DNA from: Cephalotus follicularis | Lineage: Eukaryota > Streptophyta > Magnoliopsida > Oxalidales > Cephalotaceae | Direction: 5' to 3' | Length of the DNA stretch: 64,000 nucleotides | NCBI GenBank assembly: GCA_001972305.1 | Contig: BDDD01000987.1 | Span: 38,696 to 102,695, forward strand | Part shown: positions 11,695-23,758 of the stretch, piece by piece | Position numbering within the stretch: position 1 is the stretch's first letter | Layout of the letters: each line of letters begins with the position of its first letter | Position numbers and translations under genes: made by a program | Notes under the pieces: generated by a model | What the model was told of the DNA's origin: nothing | Databases searched by the model: none | Seen by the model: only the letters and a program-made list of their open reading frames with translations

Positions 11695-12743
11695 CTATTC
11701 TTTATAATCCAAGATTTCCACTGGTTGTTCGTTGTATGACAAATCTTCATGCACTTGTATCGGTTCTGATCTTAGAACATGAGAGGGTTTGGCTATATAC
11801 TTATGGAGTAAAGATACATGGAACACATTGTGAACATGAGAGTGACATGGCGGCAATGTGAGTTTATACGCAACCTCTCCAATTCTTTTCAAAATCTCAA
11901 ATGGTCCAATGTATCGAGGACTGAGCTTTCCTTTCTTGCTAAATCTCATCAATCCTTTCCATAGTGATACTTTAAGAGAAACATGATCGCCCACTTCTAA
12001 CTGTAGCTCTCTCCGTCTTTTATCCGCATAGTTCTTCTGTCTACATTCGGTTGATAAGAGACATTTTTGAATTAGTTTCACCTTCTCAGTAGTCATTTGC
12101 ACCATTTCTGGTCCCAACATCTTTCTTTCTCCTACTTCATCCCAACATATCGGCGTTTGACACCTCTGTCCGTAAAGTGCTTCGAAAGGGGCCATCTGAA
12201 TTCTAGCTTGGAAACTGTTGTTGTAGGCAAATTTAATCAAAGTGACATGTTGTTCCCAACTCTGTTGAAAATCTATAACATAGGCTCTTAGCATGTCTTC
12301 CAATGTTTGAATAGTCCGTTCTGATTGCCCATCTGTCTGCGGATGGTATGCCGTACTAAAATTCAGCCTTGTACCCAAAGTATTTTGTTGACTCTTCCAA
12401 AAGCGTGATGTGAGATGGGGATCTCGATAAAAAACAATCGATACAGGTATGCCATGTAACCTGATAATCTCTTTTTTGTAAATCATTGCCAATTGACTCA
12501 ATGAATGACTGTCCTTGATCGGTAGAAAATGAGCAAGTTTTGTTAATCGGTCCACAATCACCCATATTGCATTATTCCCTTTGCTGACCTTGGAAGTCCG
12601 GTTACAAAGTCCATACTGATATGCTCCCACTTCCATTTAGGTATGGGAAGCGACTGCAGAGTCCCCTTTGGCAACTGATGTTTAGCCATTACCTGTTGGC
12701 AGATCAAACATCTTGACACAAAGTCCACTATTTCTCTTTTCAT
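11695..12743 (-). pseudogene. pol: Tekay-like integrase and chromodomain-proximal region (minus strand)
   Basis: The segment reads MKREIVDFVSRCLICQQ (zinc-binding end), then WKWEHISMDFVTGLP with the first catalytic Asp, and a frameshift near 12600. It continues with VIVDRLTKLAHFLP, FYRDPHLTSRFW, DGQSERTIQTLEDMLR, the GPY/F-type module ([13 protein letters not shown]) and HVFHVSLLHKYI. The second catalytic Asp (usually SDRD) is Tyr, while the final Glu is kept. The chromodomain part (VHEDLSYNEQPVEILDYKE) ends in a stop at 11695. It would catalyse cDNA integration if intact. The triad damage differs from that in the copy at 3768-5485. Confidence 0.85.
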
Positions 12744-13662
12744 ATTATTTCACCAATATAAGTTTCGTAAATCCCTAAACATCTTTGTACTTCCAGGATG
12801 AACTGAGAAGTTCAAACTATGTGCTTCCTTCAATAATTCATTCTTCAAATCTGCATTAGATGGGACACACAGTCTAGAATCAAATCTCAGTACACCATCA
12901 ACTCACAAATTAAAACATGACATTTTACCATTCCGCACTTGGTCTGCTATCTCCTTTAGTTCTAGATCCTCAAGCTGACTTTCTTTTATTCTTTCAACTA
13001 GAAATGGTTGAACTATGACTTGAGATAGGGAAGCTCCTTCTCCTTGTTTTCTCACTTCCAGATTCATCCTTTGGAAATCTCTTATCAATTCTTCTTGTGA
13101 AGTGATCGTCATAGCCAAGTTCCCCACGCTCTTTCAACTCAAGGCATCTGCCATGACATTTGCTTCTCCTGGATGGTACTAAATAGTGCAATCGTAGTCC
13201 TTGATAAGTTCTAACCATTTCCTTTGCCTCATGTTTAATTCTTTTTGGGTGAAAATGTATTTAAGGCTTTTGTGATCGGTGAAGGTCCCACACTTTTCTC
13301 CAAATAGATAGTGCCTCCAAATCTTTAGCACAAAGATAACTATAGCCAATTCCAAATCATGGGTCGGATAATTCTGTTCATGTGCTTTAAGCTGCCTAGA
13401 AGCATAAGCGATTACTTCGTAGACCCTACTGCGTCAACCTTGTGAGAGGGTTCGCAATGTGGGAGAAGTTCTCAACAAATCTTTGATAGTAGCCTGCCAG
13501 TCCCAAAAAACTTCGTATTTTGGCTGCTGATGTGGGTCACTGCCATTCTCTTATTGCTTATGTCTTAGTAGGGTCTACTGAGATACCTTCTCATGTGATC
13601 ACGTGTCCCAAAAAGGATACTTCCTCCATCCAAAACTGGCATTTGCTGAACTTAGCGTAAAG
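12744..13662 (-). pseudogene. pol: Tekay-like RT connection and RNase H region (minus strand, heavily frameshifted)
   Basis: On the minus strand scattered frames give CQFWMEEVSFLGHVIT, GISVDPTKT, AAKIRSFLGLAGYYQRF and the RNase H/LSRR-type end (KHEAKEMV...). These mark the RT thumb/connection and RNase H of a chromovirus. Several stops and frameshifts occur, and no single frame spans the domain. It lies between RT (13663-14290) and integrase (11695-12743), in the expected order. Confidence 0.7.
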
Positions 13663-14290
13663 TCATTCCTTCCGCAGTGTTTGTAACACCCGGGTTAAAT
13701 GCTCCTCATGCTCTTCTCGAATCCTTGAGTATACTAGTATGTCATCGATGAAGACTATCATGAACTGATCCAAAAATTCACAGAATATTCTATTCATCAG
13801 TTCCATAAACATAGCTGCGATATTCGTTAATCCAAACGACATTATCAAAAACTCGTAATGTCCATATCTTGTCCGAAAAGCAGTTTTAGGTATATCATAT
13901 TTCTTGACCTTCACTTGATGGTAGCCTGGTCGAAGATCAATCTTTGAGAAGTATCTAGCATTCTTGAGATGATCAAATAGATCATCTATAATTTGTAGTG
14001 GGTATTTATTCTTGATACTAACTCGATTCAGTTCTCGATAATCTATGCAGAGTCTCATTGTCCCGTCTTCTTTTCTTTACGAACAGTATCGGTGCACCCC
14101 ATGTTGATACACTCGGTCGGATAAATCATTTATCCAAAAGTTCTTGTAACGAAGTCTTGAATTCTTTCAATTTAGCTGGTGGCATGCGGTAAGGACTCTT
14201 TGAAATAGGAGATGTTTCAGGGATTATATCAATCGTAAACTCCACTTCTCGATCTGGTGCATACCCGGTAAATCTTCGGGGAAAACATGT
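13663..14290 (-). pseudogene. pol: Tekay-like reverse transcriptase (minus strand)
   Basis: The core (14058-13663) contains [27 protein letters not shown] and the catalytic FIDD in [10 protein letters not shown], the expected position of the YxDD box. Upstream, in other frames up to about 14290, are the N-terminal RT motifs (PEDLPG, REVEFTIDIIPE, SPYRMPPAKLKEFK, STWGAPILF). A frameshift separates them at the KKKDGT junction near 14065. The enzyme would copy element RNA. Catalytic residues in the palm survive, but the frame is broken. Confidence 0.88.
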
Positions 14291-14433
14291 GTAAACTCCA
14301 TAACAACATGTAACTTTTCTATCTTAATATTTTACTTGTCGGTATCCATCACGTAGGCAAGATAGCCTCAGCATCGCCTTTTTAACAATCGCTTAGCTTG
14401 CATCGATGATATGAATCTCAGAGGTTCACTAAC

Positions 14434-14785
14434 TCATGTGTTTCGGAAGATAAACTCAGGTTGGTTTGGTATAGCAAACCTAACTTCCTTTTTGAAATAG
14501 TCAACAATAGCATGATTCACCGAAAGCCAATCCATGCCTACTATGACATCAAAATTTTGGATAGCAAGAGGTATTAGGTCCACTAGCATCTTCCTATCAC
14601 ATAATCTTAGATCACAAGACTTATGTACTTCATCTGCCACAAAAGTATTACCAATTGGTGTTTCAATGGCTAAACGTATCTCCAACTCTTGCGATGGGGT
14701 ACTTAAACATCGTGCAAAAGATAAAGACACAAATGAATACGTCGCTCCCGTATCAAACAATACATATGAAGTTTTAGAGCATACA
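14434..14785 (-). pseudogene. Tekay-like aspartic protease (minus strand)
   Basis: The motif SYVLFDTGATYSFVS holds the retropepsin active-site DTGA. It is followed by LVDLIPLAIQNFDVIVGMDWLSVNHAIVDY, typical of chromovirus protease. Sequence before the SPFFSFTV boundary (above about 14785) is Arg/Glu-rich and comes from the adjoining LTR fragment, so the apparent methionine at 14976 is not a real start. The gag and PBS of this unit are absent. Confidence 0.82.
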
Positions 14786-15310
14786 GTAAAAGAGAAGAAG
14801 GGGGAAGAGATTACCGGTCGGACGACGTGCCTGAGTTGACCGTCGTGCTCTCCCGGTCCGGTAGCTGGCTTCAGCGTCCTCTCCCGATCTCTCTGCCACT
14901 CTCTCTCCCATTCTCTCTCTCTCTCTCGCTCTGTGGCGCTGGCGCCTTGTGCGCCCGCTGTCTCTCTTTCTTGCACGGGCGCGTGATGCGCCCGTGTCTC
15001 ACCCTCTCTCCTTTTATTATTTTGGCTTCCCTTTAGTATTTACTTGTGAAATACTAAGGTATGGGTCCCAATTTTTCCGCGAATCGTGACATAAATTATC
15101 CAAACAACCACCAAAATAATCACAAAAAAAATACGAACATTTGGGCTTTATTGTCGCGCATTAAAAATAGGTTTTATTAGCCGTCTTGACCAACATAATT
15201 ACGGGTTAAATGCATAATGCCTTTTTATTACTCCAGGCCTCTATCGGTTTTATTACAACTGTACACGCACCAATTTCATAATAATTATTTATGAAATTCA
15301 GGGCGTTACA
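14786..15310 (-). mobile_element. Minus-strand LTR fragment, TGTAACGCCC start
   Basis: On the minus strand it starts TGTAACGCCCTGAATTTCAT at 15310 and holds a pyrimidine/purine-rich, GC-rich section (14870-15000) like the transcription-start region of other LTRs here. It is fused directly to protease sequence near 14785 with no PBS or gag, so about the first 0.5 kb of an LTR remains. The low boundary is approximate. Confidence 0.6.
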
Positions 15311-18027
15311 AGTGAAGAGGGAGTTCCTCCATTGTTGAGCACTTGAATCTTGGGATCCAAAGCTTGTATACCAACAACAAGGGACGAACTTGGGGCTGCT
15401 GTGATCAACTCTTGGAACACAAAGAGGTGGACTTACAACATTTCTAACTTGAAACCAGAGGTAGGGGAATTATATGTACATAAATGAGTTCAAGTTTAGG
15501 TGTGATCATGAATAAAATGCATGAATTGCAAGCTTGTTTGGAGTTGAACTAAATGTTTGGTTGATGATATGAACACCTGATGCTGTGGACTATGTATGCA
15601 TATTAATTTCTAGGTGAATCCCATGCTTGATTGCATGTATATAAGGGTTGAGTACCCCTGTTTTGTGGATGGATCGAAAGAGACAGTGTTCTGGGCTCTT
15701 AAACGTAGATGCTCTTGTGGTAAACATCGATGTCTTTATGCGATGAGGTAATAGACGTCGACGTCCTAGTTAAGCGTCGATGTCTATTTCAAACATTTGC
15801 AGATTGTAATGTTTAATTTTTGACTTTATGGATTGTTGATCGGTTGATGTTTTGGTTACATACAAATAACCTGTTGTGCGTGTTACGCCGTAGGTAATGT
15901 ATCTGGAATTGCATGCGTGGATGGAGGATGAATTCTTCCATTGAATGGAGATTGGACGAGGTGATACCTCCTGGTACCACTTAAACGTCGACGTCTATGG
16001 AAGCCATCGACGTCTTCGGTTGCTGTGTATTAGGTCTAATGCATAACGTGAGGACGTGTTAAGGTTCCTACCTTAAGCGTCGACGCGTTGTGATGAACAT
16101 CGATGCCCAAGTGTTTTGGCTTGTAGGCATCGACGCCTACAGAAAAACGTCGACGCGTTTCGTATTGTTACAAGCACTGACATTGGAATAAACCTCGATG
16201 CGTTTGGACAATAAGCATCGATGCGTTGAGGAAAGGCGTCGACGCCTTTCCTATTGGTTTGAATGGTTTGAATCAATTTGGACCCGTTGGCTCCGGAACG
16301 ATTCTAGAAATGACTCTAGGCACGTTTGAGCATATGGTTGCATTGCATACTACTGTGAATTGAATTATTACGATACCGCATGATTTCTTAAATGATTTTA
16401 ATTTGAGAAATGTGTATGTGATGATTGTGTGGAAATATACAATATTTTCCAAAAAGGATTGTACAAATGATTTCAAATGATTGAAATTATGTATACGAAA
16501 ATAAGTATTCTCGAAGAATTAAATACTGTGCAAAAGGACTAGTTATACATTTTGAATAAATGTAATATTGTCAAGTACTTTATACATAATAATTTACTTG
16601 GAAATGGATTGTGATGGAAATTCCTTAGGTTACTAATCATGGTGTGTAAGGTAACTGGGGGTTTCACATTTGTAATATTGCATGATTTCTTAAATGATTT
16701 TTATTTGAGAAATGTGTATATGATGTTGTGCGGAAATGTTTATTTTCCAAAAAGGATTGCGAAATGGTTTCACATAATTAAAATAATGTTATACGGACAT
16801 GAGTATTTTTGAAAGATCGGAGTTCATTTTTAATGTATTGTTTTCAAGTATTTTATGATACACTAAAACTACTTGAAAAGGGTTGAAAAGGACTCTTATA
16901 TATTTGAGCAAAATATATAAATGTTTCAAGAATTTATACTTATAAATCACTTGAAAAGGACTGTGAAATTTTGATAACTACTAAACTTTGTTGGGTGAGT
17001 AGATGAAACGGTAAACTGTGTTAAAAAGAACTGATGCCCATTAGGGATGTTTTGGTTGCAAGTATTCTTTTTGTTAATTACTTGTGATGGCTTGTTTGGG
17101 TTACTAAACTCTGTTGGGTAAGTAGCAAGGAATTCTACTACTGAGCTCTGTTGGGAAAGTAGTTGGAAGTTCCATGTACGGTAGCCACTAAACTCTGTTG
17201 AGTAAGTAGCTGGGGTTTTCCACGCAATGGTTACTGAGCTATGTTGGGCAAGTAGCTAGGGACTCCCTTTTGATTACTAAGCACTGCTGTGTAAGTAACC
17301 GGTTGTTGAGCCTGGGTGTCAGCAACCTTGATCTGGCTTGATGGGTCCTTAGAGACCTGATTGTTTTATCTGGCCCTTTGGGGATAGTCTCATACTTGTG
17401 TTAATGTAACCCTCGGGTGACACCTGCATTGTGGGTATATATATATACTCATGTATATCCTGTGTTAATTATGTACTGCATAGCGAAAGCATTCATTTCA
17501 TGTCATTCATTACTTGATCCCAAAATGTATTTATACTTAGCCGAGTGAGGACAAAGGCTAACCCCCTACTTTTTCAGATTGACAGAGGCAATCGGACAGG
17601 TGCGGTTAAGACTATTTTGGGAACTGCGATTTGAAGGTTGCTTAAGCTACTTTTGTATTATGATAATCCTACTCATTTTGGAGAGGATGATATCTTGTAC
17701 TTGTTCAAATTGGATAATTTGTATTATGGGTTTGAAACAATTATTCGGGTATTTGATTTATATATGTGAACTTCTCTGTGGGAGATATTTATGGTTAAAA
17801 TGAAGGTAATTTCACGCTCCATTTTGTGAGCAATTAACAATGATGTTGTCTCATGGTGACACATTGTATGGGATGCGTGTCGCGTTGTTAGTTCGGCTTA
17901 TTATTGAAGACTTCGCAATTGATATATCTGTTTTAAAAAGGTTTAAATTTATCGTAAAATGGGTAAGCCGGATTATTATGTTAATTGCTACCACCTAAAG
18001 GTCGTTATTGGAAAACGGGGTGTGACA
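15311..18027 (+). mobile_element. Plus-strand gypsy LTR fragment (5' end missing)
   Basis: It ends GGGGTGTGACA at 18027 and is collinear with the LTR at 5531-8044 from about its position 6240 onward (GAGGTGGAC block, TGTTGTGCGTGTTACGCC-like block, repeated words 'TTGGGTAAGTAGC', and the 'GAGGACAAAGGCTAACCCCCTAC' region near 17545). Roughly the first 0.7 kb is missing. Between 15700 and 16260 it has the densest GCGTCGACGC-type cluster of the window, for example 15756-15764, 16076-16086, 16146-16156 and 16236-16247. No coding sequence is seen. Confidence 0.75.
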
Positions 18028-18684
18028 TATTCCCTCTTGGATCTCAATCCAAGAGTGGTTCATTTCCTTTCATTTCATTTCATTTCCTTTCACGATTCAT
18101 AAAGCCTTTCTCTTCATTTGAGTAATTAACTCAAATGCATTCATAAAACAACTTTGCATAACATTTCTAAAATTTGCATTACATATAGAAGTAATCATTT
18201 TCAGAGAAAACATAAAATTTAAAGTAGACACTTCAACGATTCCAGAATGATAAAAATCATTAAATTCCATTGAGAAACAAAGCTACAATGAATTTTTAAA
18301 GTTGCAAGTTCCATATGAAAACAGAACATGAGCAGTAATCTTAAACATAAATTTTCATCAGGAATCTGACAGAAATTCGATCATGAAACAGAACAGTTAA
18401 ATAAGACATCTTAGGGTTTCCAAAACATTCAACCATTCTAAATTTCATAAAGAAATGACCAAGATATGATAAAACAATCTACTGCATAATTTGGAAGTAA
18501 AACAGAGGAACTTTGGTAAAAATGGGTATTGAATTTTCCTTACTTTGATGTAATTCTGTCCTTCTTTGTTTCTCTTGTTGATTTCTCCTCTTCAATCTCA
18601 GCAGACAACACTCTCTTCTCAGCTAAACTAACTGAATTCAGGTCACAATCACGCATATATAGGCTGAGTTACTTGGGGACAAAG

Positions 18685-18728
<44 letters not shown>

Positions 18729-19281
18729 CCTCTTATGAGTCACCGCTTTTAATTACCCACTAAAAGATAAAAACTTAGACTTCGGCAACTGGTCTGTAGA
18801 CCAAAGCGTCGGCGCTTCACTTCCAAGCATCACCGCTCACGGGTTTCGTCCAAGTCGACTGGAAATGCATGACTCCAAAGCGTCGAAGCTTACATTTAGA
18901 GCGTCGTCGGTTGTGTCAAAGGGCTGCTGCTTTGTACCGAGCATCGTCGGTTGGAGGAGTTTGTCCAAGTTGAAAACTTCTTATTTTTAACCGGCGTTAG
19001 AAGAGGTCTAAGCGTTGATGGTTTACCTTCAGAGCGTCGTCGCTTTAAGAAACCAACGGCGCTTAGGTAACTTTGTCTTAGTCTATCGACGTTTTGAAGA
19101 ATCCTTTTAGTGGTTCCTTAGACAACATTAAAGCACTACCATTTTACCGTACACCGTCGGCGCTTTAAACTATTCCATCGACGCTTTCAACATGACATTC
19201 ACACCAAACATGATGCAAACAAGATGCCAAGTAAAAGAACATACTTCTTAATGTTATCATTCAAATTTTCTGGTCATTACA
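18028..19281 (-). mobile_element. Minus-strand gypsy LTR fragment (3' half missing)
   Basis: On the minus strand it starts TGTAATGACC at 19281 and matches 10158-11526 of the complete LTR, including the TC microsatellite and the word cluster at 18800-19180. At 18028 it is cut exactly where the plus-strand LTR ends. Confidence 0.75.
18686..18733. repeat. (TC)n microsatellite in gypsy LTR fragment
   Basis: This is a near-pure TC run homologous in position to the one at 10809-10861 in the related LTR. Confidence 0.9.
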
Positions 19282-21398
19282 GCCATAACCACACAATCCA
19301 CGTGTATCGAGGCAATCCGACCCAAGGCTAGGAAAACTTGACCACTCAATGATGTTAACCGGCAGAGGCTAAGAAGGCACACGGGCTGACCGTCCAAGGC
19401 AAGGAACAACATCGCACAATCAAACAAGCTATCTGACCCCGGGCTTGGAAAGCTTGTGGACAATCCATCGCGTGGTGCTGGGAACAATCCATAAATCCGT
19501 TTTCAAGTAGCTATATGTAATAACACTTGAAATACCACATTTATTCAAAATGCATCATCAACCATCGAAAACCATTTTCAAGTAGTTATATGTAATAACG
19601 CTTGAAATATCACATATACTCAAATTGTATAATCAACAATTCAAATCCATTTTCAAGTAGTGTATATGTAATAAAAGCTTGAAATACACATATTTATTCA
19701 AAATATGTAACAGTCTTTTGAAACCTCGTTTCAAACCATACAAATATAATATTTCATATCAAGTAATAATTTATGGAAAAATCATTACATACTCTTTCCG
19801 AAATGATAAAACATTTTAGGAATCATTTGATATATCAATCATACATATATCGACACTAACCGACACAAGGCGAGGTAAGCTTGATCAATCACAACAATAT
19901 GCAAGCAAACATATGCTCAGAATGTAGACAGACCCTTTTGGCGTCAACACCTAACTCTAGGCGTAAACGTGTACGGAACCCTGTGCTCCAAAACGTAACC
20001 AGTCACTTTTGGCGTCAACGTATACCCTCTAGGTGTCAACGTCCGTAACAATTAATTTATGCGTCAACATCCACCCTAGGCGTTAACATGCATGGCAACC
20101 CACTCAGGCACCAACCTTCGCTCTGGGCGACAACGTGTGTAACAGTTCCTTTAGGTGTCAATGTCCATTCTAGGTGTTAACTTGCATGGAAACCCCTCAG
20201 GTGCCACATTCACTCTAGGCGTAAATACCAACCCTAGGCGTCAATGCTGACAGCACACCATGTCTATGCCAGACACTTAGGCATCAACGTGTTCCCTTTA
20301 GCGTCGAAGCTTTAAGGTAAGGAACCTTAGCCGTGAACACGTCATGTGTCCTTTTCCTTCATATGACAGACGAAGGCATCGACGCGCACTCTAGGCGTCG
20401 ACGTCTGTGAGACCATAACAACGTCTCTTCCAGCGTATCGCATGACCATGTTAGTACACAATGGATCTAAGCTAAACAACACATGCAGTACTTAATCCAT
20501 ATCAACCCAAAATAGCATAACAAGTTATCATTCAAGACAAACCACAACCCCCCATTTATGCATTTCATCAAACAACTCTTATTATAACTGAACTAAAAAA
20601 TACAGTTATAAAATCCCTAAATCGAAGTCAACCTCTTTAAGCTTTACCGACCAGTAGCTTTCGAGCTCCAAGGTTCGTCGGGACAGGTCCAAGGTCAGGC
20701 TTCCAACTCCCCAACTTAATCTTTCCAAGTTCCCAGGCTCAACAATGGAGGACACTTATCTCTTTTCTCACCATTTTCTTTTTCTTTTGGTGGAGGTAGA
20801 AGAAGGTGAGGTGAGGGTGTGTTTTATGGAGAGTCTCTCCCTCTCTCTTTCACCTGCGTGCAAGGCGCCATGAGCTTCTCTCTCCCCTTCTTCTCTCTGC
20901 TGACATAACAACTATCAGTCACTTATTTCTCCCTCTCTGTCATTGCAGAGAATAGGTAAGAGATAAAGTGTCTTACTCTTCCCTTTCACGCGTCTCCTGT
21001 CAGTGTTTTAACTTACTCTATCAACAATATTAAGCGTCGATGTCAATCCTAGGCTTTGACACATTGAGCCCCTTCCTTTGTGCTAATAGGATCCCCAAAC
21101 CGCATTAACGCCTACTCCTTTTCTCTCTCCATCAATGGACGTCGACGCCATTACTTGTCTTTGATGTCTGAAGGCCCGAAGCCTTAAGCGCACATCATTG
21201 TTCCATGGCGTCAACGTCATCTCTTGGTGTCGACGCTCAAGCGCCCTTTCCCTTTGCATTTCTCAATTCAATTCCACTTCTTAATACTTTTCATTCAAAA
21301 TTCAACATTAAGGTGAAATACATAATTCTCATTAATTCATCATTTAATTTACAATGAGAAATACAATAATATATAAATGGAAAAATCTGGGCGTTACA
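19282..21398 (-). mobile_element. Minus-strand gypsy LTR fragment, TGTAACGCCC start
   Basis: On the minus strand it starts TGTAACGCCCAGATTTTTCC at 21398. It runs through a C/T-rich leader (about 20750-20950) and a long cluster of GCGTCAACGT/GCGTCGACGT words (19930-21240), then alternating AAGTAGTTATATGTAATAA-type segments shared with 15311-18027. Its 3' end, expected to read GGGGTGTGACA, is lost where the LTR ending at 19281 abuts it. No reading frame here shows recognisable protein. Confidence 0.7.
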
Positions 21399-21769
21399 AT
21401 AATAGTCTTATTGTGACCAAAATACTGATTTTGAATAATATAGAAGTGCAATCCTTATTTTATTTGTATATAGCATAATCTTTACCTGCTTATGATCAGT
21501 GATACACAGATTTTTTTTTCTATGGTATATATGTGAGGATTGGCATTATGGTCACTACTACTCACTAGAGTTCACTACTTGCAAGTTTATATCAATTTTT
21601 TGAGAGGAATAGTATGATCTTCACCATCTTATGATCACTGATATGCGTAAGTATCTTAAATGTTTTATTATATATTTTCATGAGCATACTATCAATTTTT
21701 GTGTGTTTGTATGTGTGTAAAGTATTCCATGTTTTGTTTTTTTTTCTTATAGGTAGTGAACCAATTGAC

Positions 21770-22469
21770 ATTCATTTATTTTAATTAGCTTAGGTCCCTC
21801 TAAGAGCTTCAGGATATTTAAAGGTTATATTGTTAATGGTTACAAATTCTGTACTATAGATGTAGAGGCTGGCAAATCAACCCAAAATAGTTAGGTAATG
21901 GTGAAAGGTAGTTTTTACAATGATTTCGACTGTGATTACCATGGCATCTTGAGGGATGTGGTGGATATTACGTTCTTTGGGGTTGGTTGTAGACTAGTTC
22001 TATTCAAGTGTGATTGCCTAGATCCTGATAAGGGTGTGAAACCATCTATGGGAATGGTGCAAGTTAATTTTATAATTAAATTAAACAGTTATGAACCTTT
22101 TATTTTGGCGAGTCAGGCTTGTCAAGTATTCTACAACTCGAGTGTGACAAAGAAGAATATGGATTGGTGTACAGTGATTAAGGTCAATGCACAAAACACA
22201 TTTTATACGCCTCTTAATGATGAAGAAGGTGACACAACTACTGGAAATGATACTCATCAAGATGATATAAATAAGATGGTATTTCCGAATGTCGATGAAG
22301 TCGTAATCAATTTTCTTTGACAAGATGATTCCATTGAAGAGATTGACACATTTGTAGTTTGGATGTGGAAGAGGGTGAGGGTGAGGATGAGGACGAGGAT
22401 GAGGATGAAGAAGATGATGAATTTGAATCTGATCTGAACAATGACAAAAGTGATATGGACATCGATTAG
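21770..22469 (+). pseudogene. CACTA transposase C-terminal exon (DUF4216 domain)
   Basis: Before the open stretch, the frame reads FKGYIVNGYKFCTIDVEAGKSTQNS then a TAG near 21893. From 21898 it encodes GILRDVVDITFFGVGCRLVLFKCDCLD, VNFIIKLNSYEPFILASQACQVFY and DWCTVIKVNAQNTFY, the diagnostic pattern of DUF4216 in plant CACTA transposase polyproteins. A frameshift near 22318 leads into a Glu/Asp-rich tail ending DMDID at 22469. A splice acceptor-like TTCTTATAG precedes the exon near 21753. The DUF4216 role is not known. The upstream Transposase_21 core is missing. Confidence 0.75.
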
Positions 22470-22536
22470 AAAATTTTTAATTGCGTTAATTACATCAAGG
22501 TCATTTAATGAATATTATTAGATTTTACATATATAT

Positions 22537-22706
22537 ACATACAAGATTTTCATTTCTTTTGTTTAATTTATTAATTTATTAATTATTTTCTACATATGGG
22601 TAGAGGTAGAGGCCGATAACATAGTACAATATTTTAATTTCTTTTGTTTAATTTATCAATTTATTAATTATTTTCTACATATGGGTTGAGGTAGAGACTG
22701 ATAACA
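22537..22706. repeat. 85-bp tandem duplication around a start codon
   Basis: Two head-to-tail copies share the TTCTTTTGTTTAATTTAT and ATTATTTTCTACATATGGG blocks. Their ATGs fall at 22596 and 22681, exactly 85 bp apart. Both copies encode the beginning M-G-(R/stop)-G-R of the following gene. In the second copy GGT AGA has become GGT TGA, a stop. Confidence 0.8.
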
Positions 22707-23722
22707 TAAAGGAGTAAGAGGGTCTAACCGTACCTATTCCGGTAGTGGGTCTAGATCTCACTTTCGGTCCCACACTACTGATATTGCATCCATGGAGATG
22801 CCACCGCTGAGAGAGGCATCTACACAGACTCTAGGAACCTTGGCGAGTGCATCCAGGATGAGACCTTCAAAGGATGCAATTGTACAGTCATCAGCATCTC
22901 CTGCTTCTGGTAATCATATAAAAGTAATTATGTCATTTTAATTTTTTGTTTCTTTATTTATAACTCAGGAATCTTGTTTACAGATTTTTCTTTGGAAATT
23001 TAAATATTGTTTATTTGATATTAATTTGTTCAATGATTTACATTTCTTATAGTAGCATCCCGATCAATCAAGAGAAGGAGAGGTCCTGCTAAAAGGGATG
23101 TGACCACCCTTCCAACCATCGTCGTTTCACTATTATCCCCCGGGGGGGGGGGGAGGGGATTGTATCCATTATTTGTTTACATAATTCCCATTCCTATGTA
23201 TATCTTCATTTTAATAATTTTTGTATGTTATACATTTTGGAAGGCTATTAGAGATGACAAGGTGAAGGCGACCCTTGCTATAATTGTAATGGTAATATCA
23301 CAGGTCCATGGGATTGGTTGTCGGACTAGCCATCGGTTAACAAGGACATGGTATGGCTAAGTTTCATGGAAAATGTATTATCTTATAAATAGAATTTAAT
23401 AAGTTCAATTTTCTTTTATCAGATTCTATTTTTTCTATTAACATATAAACTTGTTTTTTAAATACATGAGTATTGTGATTTGGGCCAAGGAGATGAGCTT
23501 AAACTAGCTTGGGAGGCGGTAGATGGCTACTTGGTGAAAAACTACCCCAAGTGGGTGTCGATGGCTAGGAAAGATAAAGAAGAGACGTGTGGGGGCAAGT
23601 TAAATGAAAGGGTGAAACAGCATCCTCCTGAATGGATTGCCATTCAACATTGGGCGATGTTGGTTGATAGGTGGATGAGCCCGGATTGGCAGGGCAGATC
23701 GGTCACCATGAAGACCAACTGA
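22681..23722 (+). pseudogene. CACTA second gene, Transposase_24-like (PF03004 type)
   Basis: An exon with SGSGSRSHFRS...SSASPAS ends at a GT donor (22910). Intron 22910-23052 ends TTCTTATAG. Joining it in frame gives VASRSIKRRRGPAKRD, like the RRGP motif that opens the conserved part of plant Transposase_24 proteins. A G-rich tract at 23142-23153 and AT-rich sequence interrupt it. A later piece (23480-23722) gives KLNERVKQHPPEWIAIQHWAMLVDRWMSPDW, matching the PP-x-W...LV-x-x-W pattern of the same family. This is the TnpA-like companion protein of CACTA elements, thought to bind element ends. Broken by stops; assignment moderate. Confidence 0.55.
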
Positions 23723-23758
23723 CAAAGCGGTATGTTTTGAATTAATATATTTTTTTGT

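Noticed and set aside
21552-21580. CACTA terminal repeat at CACTACTACTCACTAGAG
   Set aside because: It resembles the CACTA start only in five bases, has no inverted partner near 24 kb and no flanking 3-bp duplication.
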